The position numbers were made by a program, and so were the translations under genes. 64,000 nucleotides of DNA from Macrostomum hystrix (taxonomy: Eukaryota > Platyhelminthes > Macrostomidae): positions 1,798,001 to 1,862,000 of the forward strand of contig CATNEN010000005.1 in the NCBI GenBank assembly GCA_950097015.1, read 5' to 3'. The notes below the pieces were generated by a model that saw nothing but the letters and a program-made list of their open reading frames with translations, made no database searches and had not been told where the DNA came from. Of the stretch, positions 33,401 through 44,650 are shown in pieces (positions within the stretch are counted from its first letter, which is position 1; every line of letters starts with the position of its first letter).

Positions 33401-36400
33401 GAGGCGGGAGAATAAGTGTCAGTCGAGGGCGGCTGATTAGACATCGAGCTGAAGAAAATTCAATCAACAGCCGTCGCTATGACTTGGCAGCTCTGGAGTA
33501 TTTTGGGAACACAAAATGAATGAGAATGAATAGAGGAAATATGCAAATTTATTGTAACTCGACGTCTAGAACTGGCTATTCAACTTTCTTCTCAACCGAC
33601 TAGCCGGTAAAAAAAATGACGTCTTTTACTTGCTCGACCGCGTGTGAACCAGAAATAAATGACATTAACTCAATCAAAAAGACTGCCGCACATCTACTAA
33701 AATTTATTCTTTTCTCTACGTCTCCGTAATACGAAAAATAAAGTGATTTCTTAGTAAGTATATGTCGCCTCACGGGTCTGAGCAGTGCTCAGAACTTTTT
33801 TTAGACACTGCTCAGACATTTAACTAAGCATAATGAACGATACAACATATAGCATAACAGATTTCACTTTCAAGTCTAACATATTTGTCCTTCATGTCTA
33901 ACAGATTTCACTTTCAAGTCTAACATATTTGTCCTTCATGTCTAACAGATTTCAACCTCGTGTCTAACATATTTCACCTTCGTGTCTAACATATTTCACC
34001 TTCGTGTCTAACAGGTTTCACATTCGTGTCTAAAATATTTCACGTTCATGTCTAACAGATTTAAACTTCGTGTCTAACATATTTCACATTCGTGTCTAAC
34101 ATATTTCACCTTCGTGTCTAACATACTTCACCTTCATGTCCAACAGATTTCACCTTCGTGTCTAACAGATTTCACCTTCGTGTCTAACATATTTCACCTT
34201 CGTGTCTAACATATTTGTCCTTCATGTCTAACATATTTCACATTCGTGTCTAATATATTTCACATTCGTGTCTAAAATATTTCACGTTCATGTCTAACAG
34301 ATTTAAACTTCGTGTCTAACATATTTCACATTCGTGTCTAACATATTTCACCTTCGTGTCTAACATACTTCACCTTCATGTCCAACAGATTTCACCTTCG
34401 TGTCTAACAGATTTCACCTTCGTGTCTAACATATTTCACCTTCGTGTCTAACATATTTGTCCTTCATGTCTAACATATTTCACATTCGTGTCTAATATAT
34501 TTCACATTCGTGTCTAAAATATTTCACGTTCATGTCTAACAGATTTAAACTTCGTGTCTAACATATTTCACATTCGTGTCTAACATATTTCACCTTCGTG
34601 TCTAACATACTTCACCTTCATGTCCAACAGATTTCACCTTCGTGTCTAACATATTTCACCTTCGTGTCTAACATATTTGTCCTTCATGTCTAACATATTT
34701 CACATTCGTGTCTAATATATTTCACCTTCGTGTCTAACATATTTCACCTTCGTGTCTAATATATTTCACCTTCGTGTCTAACATATTTCACCTTCGTGTC
34801 TAACATATTTGTCCTTCATGTCTAACATATTTCACCTTCGTTTCTAACAGGTTTCACATTCGTGTCTAACATATTTCACATTCGTGTCTAACATATTTCA
34901 CCTTCGTGTCTAACAGGTTTCACATTCGTGTCTAACAGAATAATATGTTTGAACATGATAGCACAACAAATAGTAGATTTCCCTATAATCTGTCAATTTA
35001 AGTTATTTTTATTTCAATACTGTACATTGAAAGTACTTTTTTTCTCTAACAGTAATCACTAAGCGTTGTTAAATTAAGACATCCGAGTGATCAAGTAAAC
35101 AGATAATTGTTTCTAGTTTTTATGTTGACACAATGAATTCTACATTATCTTTTCAATGAATCGAGATTAAAACATCCATTATGAACGTGAGCTATCTGAA
35201 GTCAGGTGGCACGATAACTAGGCTGCATGTAAAGCACAACAGATTCCCCCTAAATAGATGGGGAATCGGTAAAAAGCAAGAATACTGAACAAGAAATAAT
35301 TCAGATAATTTGACTATAATGTACTCGTAATTCAGCTTCTGGAAAAGTTATAGAAAGTATAGAATAATTAGAGAGTGACAAAAATGAGTAGAAAGGGACA
35401 GAAATGAGTAGAGAGTCTGAAAGAAATGAGTAGAGAGGGACAGAAATGAGTAGAGAGATACAGAAATGAGTAGAGAGAGACAGAAATGAGTAGAGAGTCT
35501 GAAAGAAATGAGTAGAGAGTCTGAAAGAAATGAGTAGAGAGGGACAGAAATGAGTAGAGAGGGACAGAAATGAGTAGAGAGAGACAGAAATGAGTAGAGA
35601 GATACAGAAATGAGTAGAGAGTCTGAAAGAAATGAGTAGAGAGTCTGAAAGAAATGAGTAGAGAGGGACAGAAATGAGTAGAGAGGGACAGAAATGAGTA
35701 GAGAGGGACAGAAATGAGTAGAGAGGGACAGAAATGAGTAGAGAGGGACAGAAATGAGTAGAGAGTCTGAAAGAAATGAGTAGAGAGTCAGAAAGAAATG
35801 AGTAGAGAGTCTGAAAGAAATGAGTAGAGAGTGACAGAAATGAGTAGAGAGTCTGAAAGAAATGGGTAGAGAGTCTGAAAGAAATGAGTAGAGAGTGACA
35901 GTAATGAGTAGAGAGTGACAGAAATGGGTAGAGAGACAGAAATGAGTAGAGAGGGACAGAAATGAGTAGAGAGAGACAGAAATGAGTAGAGAGGGACAGA
36001 AATGAGTAGAGGTACAGAAATGAGTAGAGAGTGACAGAAATAAGTAGAGAGAGACAGAAATGAGTAGAGAGAGACAGAAATGAGTAGAGAGTGACAGAAA
36101 TAAGTAGAGAGAGACAGAAATGAGTAGAGAGTGACAGAAATGAGTAGAGAGTGACAGAAATGAGTAGAGAGTGACAGAAATAAGTAGAGAGAGACAGAAA
36201 TGAGTAGAGAGAGACAGAAATGAGTAGAGAGTGACAGAAATAAGTAGAGAGAGACAGAAATGAGTAGAGAGAGACAGAAATGAGTAGAGAGTGACAGAAA
36301 TGAGTAGAGAGTGACAGAAATAAGTAGAGAGAGACAGAAATGAGTAGAGAGAGACAGAAATGAGTAGAGAGTGACAGAAATGAGTAGAGAGAGACAGAAA

Positions 36401-38817
36401 TGAGTAGAGAGGGACAGAAATGAGTAGAGAGTGACAGAAATGAGTAGAGAGTGACAGAAATGAGTAGAGAGTGACAGAAATGAGTAGAGAGTGACAGAAA
36501 TAAGTAGAGAGAGACAGAAATGAGTAGAGAGAGACAGAAATGAGTAGAGAGTGACAGAAATGAGTAGAGAGAGACAGAAATGAGTAGAGAGGGACAGAAA
36601 TGAGTAGAGAGTGACAGAAATGAGTAGAGAGTGACAGAAATGAGTAGAGAGTGACAGAAATGAGTAGAGAGTGACAGAAATAAGTAGAGAGAGACAGAAA
36701 TGAGTAGAGAGAGACAGAAATGAGTAGAGAGTGACAGAAATAAGTAGAGAGAGACAGAAATGAGTAGAGAGTGACAGAAATAAGTAGAGAGAGACAGAAA
36801 TGAGTAGAGAGTGACAGAAATAAGTAGAGAGAGACAGAAATGAGTAGAGAGTAACGCCAGCCGATGGCAAATGTGCCCGATGACATCGAAGAAATTGACA
36901 AGATTTTTATCATGTTTTAACAATATTTTTTTCATCAATATAACAATTTAAACAAGAAATCAATGGCCTTGATGATCATCCCTAAAGTCAGTTTTCATTG
37001 TCGCTTAATTAAAAAACGGAATCATTTAGAAGGCATTATCGTGGCATTGTGTGAACACGTCTATAAATCAACTGCGACGCAGTGGTAGTGATTGCGTGAC
37101 TGTCTCAATAGGAATAGGAAAATACGACCGTAATTAAACAAATTTTCTAGACTGGCTGGAAAATATTGTCGAAACAGAAACGATTTGCAAGCGGCTTGGC
37201 AACTCAAAGCCTGTTTCACCTTTTACACCTCCCCTGGAATAGACCACAATGGAATATCAAATACCCATTGCCTACTTCGTGATAGATCCAAAACAGGATG
37301 ACCGATTTGCGTGAAAGTCCACAATATAGATAGAAACCCTGAATTTACAGTCTAACAGGTTGCTCTACTGTCTAACAGGTTGCTCTGCTGTCTAACAGTT
37401 TGCTCTACTGTCTAACAGTTTTCACTACTGTCTAACAGTTTGCTCTACTGTCTAACAGGTTGCTCTACTGTCTAACAGATTTCACTACTGTCTAACAGTT
37501 TGCTCTACTGTCTAACAGTTTGCTCTACTGTCTAACAGTTTGCTCTACTGTCTAACAGTTTGCTCTACTGTCTAACAGTTTGCTCTACTGTCTAACAGTT
37601 CGTCCTACTGTCTAACAGGTTGCTCTACTGTCTAACAGGTTGCTCTACTGTCAAACAGTTTGCTCTACTGTCTAACAGTTTGCTCTACTGTCTAACAGTT
37701 TGCTCTACTGTCTAACAGATTTCACTACTGTCTAACAGTTCGTCCTACTGTCTAACAGGTTGCTCTACTGTCTAACAGGTTGCTCTACTGTCTAACAGTT
37801 TGCTCTACTGTCTAACAGTTTGCTCTACTGTCTAACAGATTTCACTACTGTCTAACAGTTCGTCCTACTGTCTAACAGGTTGCTCTACTGTCTAACAGGT
37901 TGCTCTACTGTCTAACAGGTTGCTCTACTGTCTAACAGTTTGCTCTACTGTCTAACAGTTTGCTCTACTGTCTAACAGATTTCACTACTGTCTAACAGTT
38001 CGTCCTACTGTCTAACAGGTTGCTCTACTGTCTAACAGGTTGCTCTACTGTCTAACAGGTTGCTCTACTGTCTAACAGGTTGCTCTACTGTCTAACAGGT
38101 TGCTCTACTGTCTAACAGGTTGCTCTACTGTCTAACAGGTTGCTCTACTGTCTAACAGGTTGCTCTACTGTCTAACAGGTTGCTCTACTGTCTAACAGTT
38201 TGCTCTACTGTCTAACAGGTTGCTCTACTGTCTAACAGGTTGCTCTACTGTCTAATAGGTTGCTCTACTGTCTAACAGGTTAACATAAAGTCAGACAGTA
38301 GAAGATTATAATAATTTCTATTATACCAGGAAACCCTAACCAACAAGCGCAATGCCCCTATCCAGGCACCCTGAACGAGGACGTCTTCCGCTCAGTGTTC
38401 GCTCAGTACTTTCCCCAGGGCGACCCCGGCGCCTATGCCCGTTTCGTGTTCTCAGCCTTCGACAGGAAGCGGTGCGGCTGTCTGACCTTCAGCGACTTCG
38501 CCCTCGGCTTGTCAGTCATGTGTCGGGGCGGAGAGACTGAAAAATTGCATTGGATTTTCGACATGTACGACATCAACCAGGATGGCGAGGTGACTAAACG
38601 CGAGCTGAACGAAGTTCTGACTGGAATCTACGAACTGCTGGGGCCAATGGTCAGACCACCCGTCCATAGCCTGAGTGTGCTTGAGCACGCAGATCAAGCC
38701 TTTGAACGAATGGATCTCGACGGTGATGGAGTGATCTCCTTTGACGATTTTAAAGGCTACTTTCTGCAGAACCCTGAACTCACGGCCTCACTGGCTCACT
38801 TTGACACCAAAATCTAG
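30452..38817 (+). CDS. KChIP-like neuronal calcium sensor, two exons
   Basis: Exon 1 is 30452-30803 (donor GATG/GTGAGT, phase 1). Exon 2 is 38366-38817 (acceptor CCCCTATCCAG), giving 267 residues. KChIPs are cytoplasmic EF-hand subunits of Kv4 potassium channels; relatives also act as calcium-dependent regulators. The family block is clear: RFSAQELRSLYRGFKAECP, then NEDVFRSVFAQYFPQGD. EF-3 is DINQDGEVTKRE (186-197) and EF-4 DLDGDGVISFDD (234-245), both with intact ligands. EF-2, DRKRCGCLTFSD (150-161), lacks the position-5 oxygen ligand, and EF-1 is degenerate as usual. The first 70 residues are basic and family-variable; other first exons may exist. An in-frame acceptor at 38329 would add 12 residues (NPNQQAQ...) at the junction, but the downstream one aligns without an insert. 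The 7.6 kb intron is largely minisatellite. Confidence 0.88.
30804..32030. repeat. Minisatellite at the EF-hand gene donor, 20-bp unit
   Basis: About 61 units of AGCAGGTGTGATCTAGAGTG, some with a CT insertion (AGAGCTTG) making 22 bp. The array begins with the splice donor itself: GTGAGTGACCAGG is followed at once by GTGAGCAGG units, so each GGGTGAGC copy resembles a 5' splice site. Confidence 0.95.
32031..32698. other. Unique intronic DNA
   Basis: AT-rich intron sequence of the EF-hand gene, between the 20-bp and 11-bp arrays. No exon with matching splice sites was found. Confidence 0.5.
32699..33345. repeat. Minisatellite, 11-bp unit, about 58 copies
   Basis: Units are GAAATCCGAGT with CTG, CCA, CCT and GACAT variants. 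Three units make an 11-codon cycle that is open on the minus strand (artefactual frames of 141-216 codons). Confidence 0.95.
33346..33857. other. Unique intronic DNA
   Basis: Intron sequence between two arrays. It contains nothing recognised. Confidence 0.5.
33858..34940. repeat. Minisatellite, 22-bp unit in a 242-bp higher-order repeat
   Basis: Units are TCTAACATATTTCACCTTCG plus TG, with CAGATTT, TTTGTCC and ACATTCG variants. An ordered block of 11 variants recurs every 242 bp: the TAAAATATTT variant is at 34031, 34273 and 34515. This shows duplication of an 11-unit block. TCTAAC in each unit resembles a branch-point motif. Confidence 0.95.
35365..36852. repeat. Minisatellite, 20-bp unit, about 74 copies
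   Basis: Units are GACAGAAATGAGTAGAGAG plus T, G or A, with TCTGAAAG and TAAGTAG variants. The plus (sense) strand is purine-rich. The minus strand is open in all frames, producing artefactual Leu/Ser/His-rich frames of 360-545 codons. Confidence 0.95.
36853..37344. other. Unique intronic DNA
   Basis: Intron sequence between arrays. No exon is supported. Confidence 0.5.
37345..38282. repeat. Minisatellite near the EF-hand gene acceptor, 20-bp unit
   Basis: About 47 units of TTGCTCTACTGTCTAACAGG, with TTCACTACTG, CGTCCTACTG and ACAGTT variants. Each unit has the shape of a 3' splice site: pyrimidines, CTAAC, then CAGG. It ends about 80 bp before the true acceptor at 38365. A variant block (AGATTTCACTACTG followed by TTCGTCC) recurs every 120 bp in the middle. 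Confidence 0.95.
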
Positions 38818-38822
38818 TACGG

Positions 38823-39288
38823 TTCAGTCAGTCACTCCATCCAGCTGTTCAGTCACTTCATCCAGCTGTTCAGTCACTCTATTGAGCTGTTCATGTCACT
38901 CCATCCGGCTGTTCAGTCACTCCATCCAGCTGTTCAGTCACTCCATCCAGCTGTTCAGTCACTTCATCCAGCTGTTAAGTCACTTCATCCAGCTGTTCAG
39001 TCACTCTATTGAGCTGTTCATGTCACTCCATCCGGCTGTTCAGTCACTCCATCCAGCTGTTCAGTCACTCCATCCAGCTGTTCAGTCACTCCATCCAGCT
39101 GATCAGTCACTCCATCCAGCTGTTCAGTCACTCCATCCAGCTGATCAGTCACTCCATCCAGCTGTTCAGTCACTCCATCCAGCTGTTCAGTCACTCCATC
39201 CAGCTGTTCAGTCACTCCATCCAGCTGTTCAGTCACTCCATCCAGCTGTTCAGTCACTCCATCCAGCTGATCAGTCACTCACTCAGTC
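38823..39288. repeat. Minisatellite in the EF-hand gene 3' region, 21-bp unit
   Basis: About 22 units of CAGCTGTTCAGTCACTCCAT plus C, starting six bases after the stop codon. A CTATTGAGCTGTTCATG variant block is present twice (near 38880 and 39005). As 21 is a multiple of 3 each frame gives a fixed heptad, open on both strands. Confidence 0.95.
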
Positions 39289-39689
39289 ACTGTTAATGTT
39301 TTAAATCAACAGCAAAATTTCATACAATTAAAAAAAAAGAAAAATGACGGATAAGACATTTATGTCAGCAATAACCAATAGAAGTGTGGCTTTGATTGAT
39401 TCAGTATAATTTAAGTGAGAAAAGCGTTAAAAAATAAATGATTCGCTTTACACACTACTGAAGTTCTAGATTGCAAGTAGCCAGGCATTGCTTTTTATGC
39501 TTTAAAATAAACTAAAACGCTCATTGAATAGAGTTTAGCGCAGTATTTGTGAAATAAACTAAAAGTAAATTCGATGATCAATGCCCAATGAAATTCTGGT
39601 CATATTTGGCCATTAAAATAGGTCATAGCAATTAAAAGACACGAAAGTCCCATTCTGGTCTTTTGATTGGCATAAAAATCCCATTCCGA
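39289..39689. other. Intergenic AT-rich spacer
   Basis: The likely end of the EF-hand transcript and of the convergent SLC22 transcript. AAATAAA-like motifs occur near 39433 and 39506. Nothing else was recognised. Confidence 0.5.
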
Positions 39690-40052
39690 TCATTGAGAGA
39701 TGTAAAAATCCCATTCTGGCTACTGACTGGCACGGAAAGCCCATTCTGGTCATTGAGAGTGACATAATAATCCCATTCTGGTCATGGAGAGTGGCATAAT
39801 AATCCCATTCTGGTCATTGAGAGTGACATAATAATCCCATTCTGGTCATTGAGAGTAACATAATAATCCCATTCTGGTCATTGAGAGTAGCATAATAATC
39901 CCATTCTGGTCATTGAGAGTGACATAATAATCCCATTCTGGTCATTGAGAGTGACATAATAATCCCATTCTGGTCATTGAGAGTGACATAATAATCCCAT
40001 TCTGGTCATTGAGAGTGACATAATAATCCCATTCTGGTCATTAGTCATTCGC
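39690..40052. repeat. Minisatellite overlapping the SLC22 stop codon, 32-bp unit
   Basis: About 11 units of CCCATTCTGGTCATTGAGAG and TGACATAATAAT (CCATTCTG at 39901 and 39933). The last partial unit carries the TAA stop of the minus-strand transporter at 40041-40043, so the transporter's 3' untranslated region is this array. Confidence 0.93.
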
Positions 40053-42519
40053 TGGCAGGCTGACTAAAATGCCGCCTTGGACTAGTTTCGTTGAAGCCTG
40101 ATGCCTCTTCTGCCTGAGGCGGCCCAGCCTGTCACCGTCGTCCATCGTGGCTGGCAAATCGACGCGTCCGCCAGTCTCCGGCATTTGGTAGACTGCAATC
40201 AGTGTTACCATGGCAACGCAGCCAAAAACCGCGAAAGGAGCCGGTGGCCAATATTTGTCCAGCATGGCAACCAAAGTGCTGAGCAGGGCGCCGACTCGAG
40301 CCAAGGTGGATCCGCTGCCGGCACCGACAGTGCGCACTGGGGTCGGGAAGGCTTCGTTCGCGTACAGCCATACGGTGGTGAAGGCCAAGCAGCTCCAGAA
40401 GGTGCCGAAGATGGCGCAGGCGGCTCTTGCCGGTCCCAGGCCCGGCCGTTGGAACATCAGGCTGCAGGCGATGATGGAGGCGCCGATGGAGGCGAAGCAG
40501 ACGCCAAGGACTTGTCGGCGTCCAAATCTGGCGCACAGAACACCGCCGAGGAATCTGGAAGGCGGCTCAACCATGGCCATCAGGACGCAGCTGAGAACCA
40601 CGTTGCCGCCCAGGCTGCCGATGCCAAGGCCGACACCATAGTAGCACATGGAGATGGAAAAGAACAGAGCCCAGCTCAGCAGGGTGATGCGACGCAGGCC
40701 TCTACGGCGAAACAGCTGCGATATTCCAGCTGCCGACTTCTCGGCGACATCCTTGACGCTGTCCTGCTCACGAATGATCATCGGTGGCATCGAGCGACGA
40801 TTCAAGCGGGCGATGCGTTGCAGCGCCTCCCGAGCCTGAAGTTGCCGTCCGGAGGCCAGCAGCCACCGGGGCGACTCGCCGAGCAGCGGAGCGCAGGCGG
40901 CACCGACCAGGCCGACGCAGCCGGCGATGGCGAGTTGGTGCCGATAGTCCGGCATTAGCCAGGCGGCGAGTCCTGCCACCAGGATGCCGAGACACCAGCC
41001 GTGGGAGCCGTTAAAGAGCATCTGGGAGCGCAGCCGGCGCGCAGTCAGCTCGACCATCAGGGCGCAGGACACAGTGACGACACCGGCTGTGCCAGTGCCG
41101 GCGAACACCTCAGCCAGGAGCAGCAGCCAGTAGGTTGGCGCGGCGGCAATGCCAAAGGCAAACAGGCTGACATTCAGTGCCGCGATCAGCAGGGCCAGCC
41201 GGCGCCCGATGCGATCGCTGAGCAGGCCGTAGCCGGTGCTGCCGAGCAAAAAGCCAACGAAATAAAGCGTCGCTGGCAGGCGCGACAGTGCGGATCGATC
41301 GCAAATCAGCAGAAATCGCGTTACCATGGTAACAGTCAGTTGGGATGTATCAAAGTTCCATGCGGTGCAGGGCAGGTGGCGAGATGTACTGCAGTTTGTT
41401 ATAGTCAGGCTGCATTGGTCAACGCTTGCGATCACATCGCAGGAGCTGTCTAGATGAGCATTGGCGAGTGCCTCGGAGACTGTGGCATTGATGTCGCAGT
41501 AGAAGTCGGGTGTGTAGAGGAATAGTGCGTGACCAAGTGACACGGCGCCCGGGCAGATGCAGCAGACAAAGCTAACGATGAGAACTAGCCAAGTGAAGCG
41601 ACCTGAATCGCACACCTTCTCTTGGAGGTCCTCAATCTGCTGAGCACTGCTGCTCACGTTAGGGTCTGCGGGATGCATTGCGAAAATGATGAGCAATATA
41701 CTCTCCTATTTCTCTGCTGCATGTCTAACTTGTTCCTCAACTATATGTCTAACATGTTCCTCAACTAGATGTCTAACATGTTCCTCAACTAGATGTCTAA
41801 CATGTTCCTCAACTAGATGTCTAACATGTTCCTCAACTAGGTGTCTAACATGTTCCTCAACTAGATGTCTAACATGTTCCTCAACTAGGTGTCTAACATG
41901 TTCCTCAACTATATGTTTAACATGTTCCTCAACTAGATGTCTAACATGTTCCTCAACTAGATGTCTAACATGTTCCTCAACTAGATGTCTAACATGTTCC
42001 TCAACTAGATGTCTAACATGTTCCTCAACTAGATGTCTAACATGTTCCTCAACTAGATGTCTAACATGTTCCTCAACTAGATGTCTAACATGTTCCTCAA
42101 CTAGATGTCTAACATGTTCCTCAACTAGATGTCTAACATGTTCCTCAACTAGATGTCTAACATGTTCCTCAACTAGATGTCTAACATGTTCCTCAACTAG
42201 ATGTCTAACATGTTCCTCAACTAGATGTCTAACAGATTTTTCGAACAGAAAAATCGTTAAGTTTTGTTCCCTGAAATATAATTTAGAGTTAGTAGGGTTC
42301 CTTCAGAAGATTCGAAGCTGTCACGAGCCGCTAAAATTACCTTCGAAATTGGCTTTGTCTTTAGCATCGACCGCAGTTGCATGATCGAGATCCATGCACT
42401 TTGGTTCATCAGCGAAAATTTCAGCTGGTTCACTTGTCAACAGTACATTGCTGACTGCTGGCTCAGGGTCTGTTGTCCGCTGACCCATTTGTTTAACTAT
42501 ATGCTGCTCTGTAACAGAC
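40041..42519 (-). CDS. SLC22-type organic ion transporter with a probable upstream exon
   Basis: The main frame (40041-41696) encodes 12 membrane segments of the SLC22 family, plasma-membrane carriers for organic cations, anions or zwitterions. Seen in order: a large glycosylatable Cys-rich loop (PDFYCDINATVSE to CTAWNFD), GYGLLSDRIGRR, LGESPRWLLASGR, the WALFFSISMCYYGVGL helix, CARFGRRQVLG, NEAFPTPVRTVGAGSGS and MPETGGR. If translated alone it could start at 41696 or 41678 (MHPADPN). However, a CATCCCGCAG acceptor at 41666 is in phase with an exon at 42341-42519 (acceptor TTTCTCTAG, donor GAAG/GTAATT). That exon adds 59 hydrophilic residues (SVTEQHIVKQ to DKANFE) and an intron holding a 24-bp array. 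The exon join is inferred. The substrate is unknown. Confidence 0.85.
41719..42237. repeat. Minisatellite upstream of or within the SLC22 gene, 24-bp unit
   Basis: About 21 units of CTAACATGTTCCTCAACTAG plus ATGT. They are unusually uniform, with only TATATG and GGTG variants, suggesting recent expansion or homogenisation. Confidence 0.95.
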
Positions 42520-43500
42520 CTAGAGAAATTTGAAGAATAAAAATATTGTAGGTTAATCACAAAACACATTTAATACAGTTGGGAGCCCAGGTGTCCGATA
42601 ACTGAATCCAGGCCAGAGCCAATGCAAATCCATAAGTTTGAATTAGAAGTCTTATCGGTCGGTCGCTGCCTGTTCGACTGACCGAGTGGCCAAGTTTTTA
42701 AACGGTCTAATCTAACAATTTAAACTTCTAGTAGGTTAGGAAATAATTGATTAAAATACAATTGCTGTCTTGATCGTCAAGTAAACACATTCGAGTTTTT
42801 TTTTCTAACAATTTTAGTAGCAAGAAATGTTTGTAACGTTCGTCGAATTCAACGAGGTTGCCTCTCGATTTTCACCATTATCCCCACTTTCTTATAAGTG
42901 GCGTCAAAAAAATCTAGGGAAGACGACCCTGGGCCAGGAACGAATTATGTACTTTTATATACTCATTCGCTGCTCGCTGATTGGTCAGGCGCTTTTCTTC
43001 ACTATCCACGCAGTGTAACCCTCTTTCTCGCAGCCGCTCTGTGATTGGTTGGCGAAGCATAACTGCGATTGTTAATAAGTTAAAGTGGTAGAATAAAAAG
43101 CTAAAAAATCGGTAATTAAACATTCAGGACACATTATTACATCTCAGTCTGTAAGAAGTTAGAAAATTTGTTTTATTTAGGTTCTCATTTCGATCAGCAG
43201 AACGCAAGCGAACTTTTATCACGGAACACAAATTAATTAATCTAAATTATTTTCAAGCAGTTTCTGCATAGTTTTTAATCTGCTGTGGCAGCAAAGTTGA
43301 GTGATTGAAAGTTTGCTTCGTTGAAATGTGTTAAAAGCATAAACGATTGCAAATCGAACAAACCATTTTTACGCACTGCGACGAACTACAAGAAGACGAA
43401 CAGACTACAAAAACACGATCTGTAGACAAATGTTCTTTAATCTTTCAATATGGACTCGACATTGACTGTTAGGAAAGAAAAAAATGAGACGCGATGATCT
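42520..43500. other. Intergenic region
   Basis: This lies between the SLC22 upstream exon and the fibrinogen-domain gene. Near 42670-42710 there is a weak tRNA-like GACCGAGTGGCCAAG. Two open frames near 42.9-43.1 kb lie on opposite strands and show no family features. No gene is called. Confidence 0.5.
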
Positions 43501-44650
43501 CTAAACCAGCAGCAGTTCCATCTCCTTCATGGAGTACGAAGAGCCGAAGGGGTACTTCCAGACGATGCCATCCAAGGCAGAGACGTTGAATGCAATGGGT
43601 GGTGTATAGTAGAAGCCATTGGGAGTGCACATATAACAGTTATTGTGCCACCATCCGCCTCTGTAGTAGCGACAGCAATCAGAACTGCTGGCATCGTTGT
43701 CCGAGTCGATTGTGCTGAACATCATTCCATTGTGATAGTCCATGGCATTGAATAGCCAAGACGGACTGCCGCGGAAACCACCGATGCTCAACCGGAACTT
43801 GGAGGCCTCGCTGGCCACGGAGAAGCTGGAGTAGTCAGCCCAGAACTCCGTGTCATTCCACAGCCTCATTCGAATGCGAAGCGCTCGACCAGACGGCCAG
43901 GTGAGAGAGAACAGTGCCTGCAAACCTGTGAAAAATTGAGCACTGCAGCTCAGGACTCAGTCAATGACCTCAGTGAGCATTGAATCTGGTTGAATTGAGG
44001 TCTCACCGATCCAGTGGTTGGTGTGGGGTCCGTCTCCGAAGCCCGCTGCGTACTCGCTCCAGTTGCGATAGAAGTCCGTGGAGTTGTCCACCCGACGTTG
44101 GACGCTGATCCAGCAGTCGCTGAGTGACGTCACGAACACCTGCATGGTTGCAGCAAAAGTCAGGAGTCTTAGACCATGCAAATCATCGACACAGGAACCA
44201 CTGGACGGCACGTCTAGTCAATCATTAACGTTTCAACTCACCCGGATGCAGCACGGAGACTGCGGAGTTCGTGTCGTCAGTCTGCGACACGGAGCGCCGC
44301 CTCGGTTTGCTGGAAATATTTAAAAGTGCATACATGAGGTATGTACGCCTTTTAAAAGTACATTATAAGCAGCACTCACCCAGGATGCACTGCGGCTGCT
44401 GAGTGGCGGCTCCTCCGATGAAGACCAGCAGCTGGTCAGTGAGCAGGTGCTTGGCAGCGAGTGCAGCGCACTCCAGCACATCGCTGGCTTGGCTGACGAA
44501 GGAGAGAGCGAACTGGCGAACTCGACCGTCACCCGACCAGCTGCTGCTGTGCACCTCGTAAAGCTTGAGGTTTGGTACTTCACCGAAGGCAGTCAGAATT
44601 GGCATAGCAATGCTAATTACATAGATTGTGCAGCAGATAGTGATTTTCAT
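43501..44650 (-). CDS. Secreted fibrinogen-related domain protein, four exons
   Basis: Exons on the minus strand: 44380-44650, 44242-44309, 44007-44139, 43501-43925. Junctions are GT-AG with phases 1, 0 and 1, giving 298 residues. Residues 1 to about 23 (MKITICCTIYVISIAMPILT) are a signal peptide. The C-terminal half is a fibrinogen domain: CWISVQRRVDNSTDFYRNW, GFGDG, FWADYSSFSVASEASKFRL, DYHNGMMFSTIDSDNDASSS, GGWWHNNCYM, and a terminal MKEMELL. The DSDND stretch matches the calcium site and the paired Cys around it are kept. Such proteins are lectins for acetylated sugars in innate immunity (ficolin, tachylectin, FREPs) or matrix proteins. The N-terminal 110 residues lack collagen or Ig features and are unrecognised. 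Introns are short (about 67 to 102 bp) and, unusually here, free of minisatellites. Confidence 0.9.

Noticed and set aside
35301-36938. Leu/Ser-rich frames of 360-545 codons on the minus strand
   Set aside because: Product of the 20-bp minisatellite in the EF-hand gene intron, antisense to the gene.
38330-38365. 12-residue exon extension of the EF-hand protein
   Set aside because: An acceptor at 38329 is possible and in frame, but the one at 38365 gives an insert-free match to the KChIP family, so it was preferred.
40101-41453. Plus-strand frames opposite the SLC22 gene
   Set aside because: GC-rich antisense shadows of a well-supported transporter.
42660-42720. tRNA-like GACCGAGTGGCCAAG
   Set aside because: Only an A-box-like match; no B box or cloverleaf could be completed.
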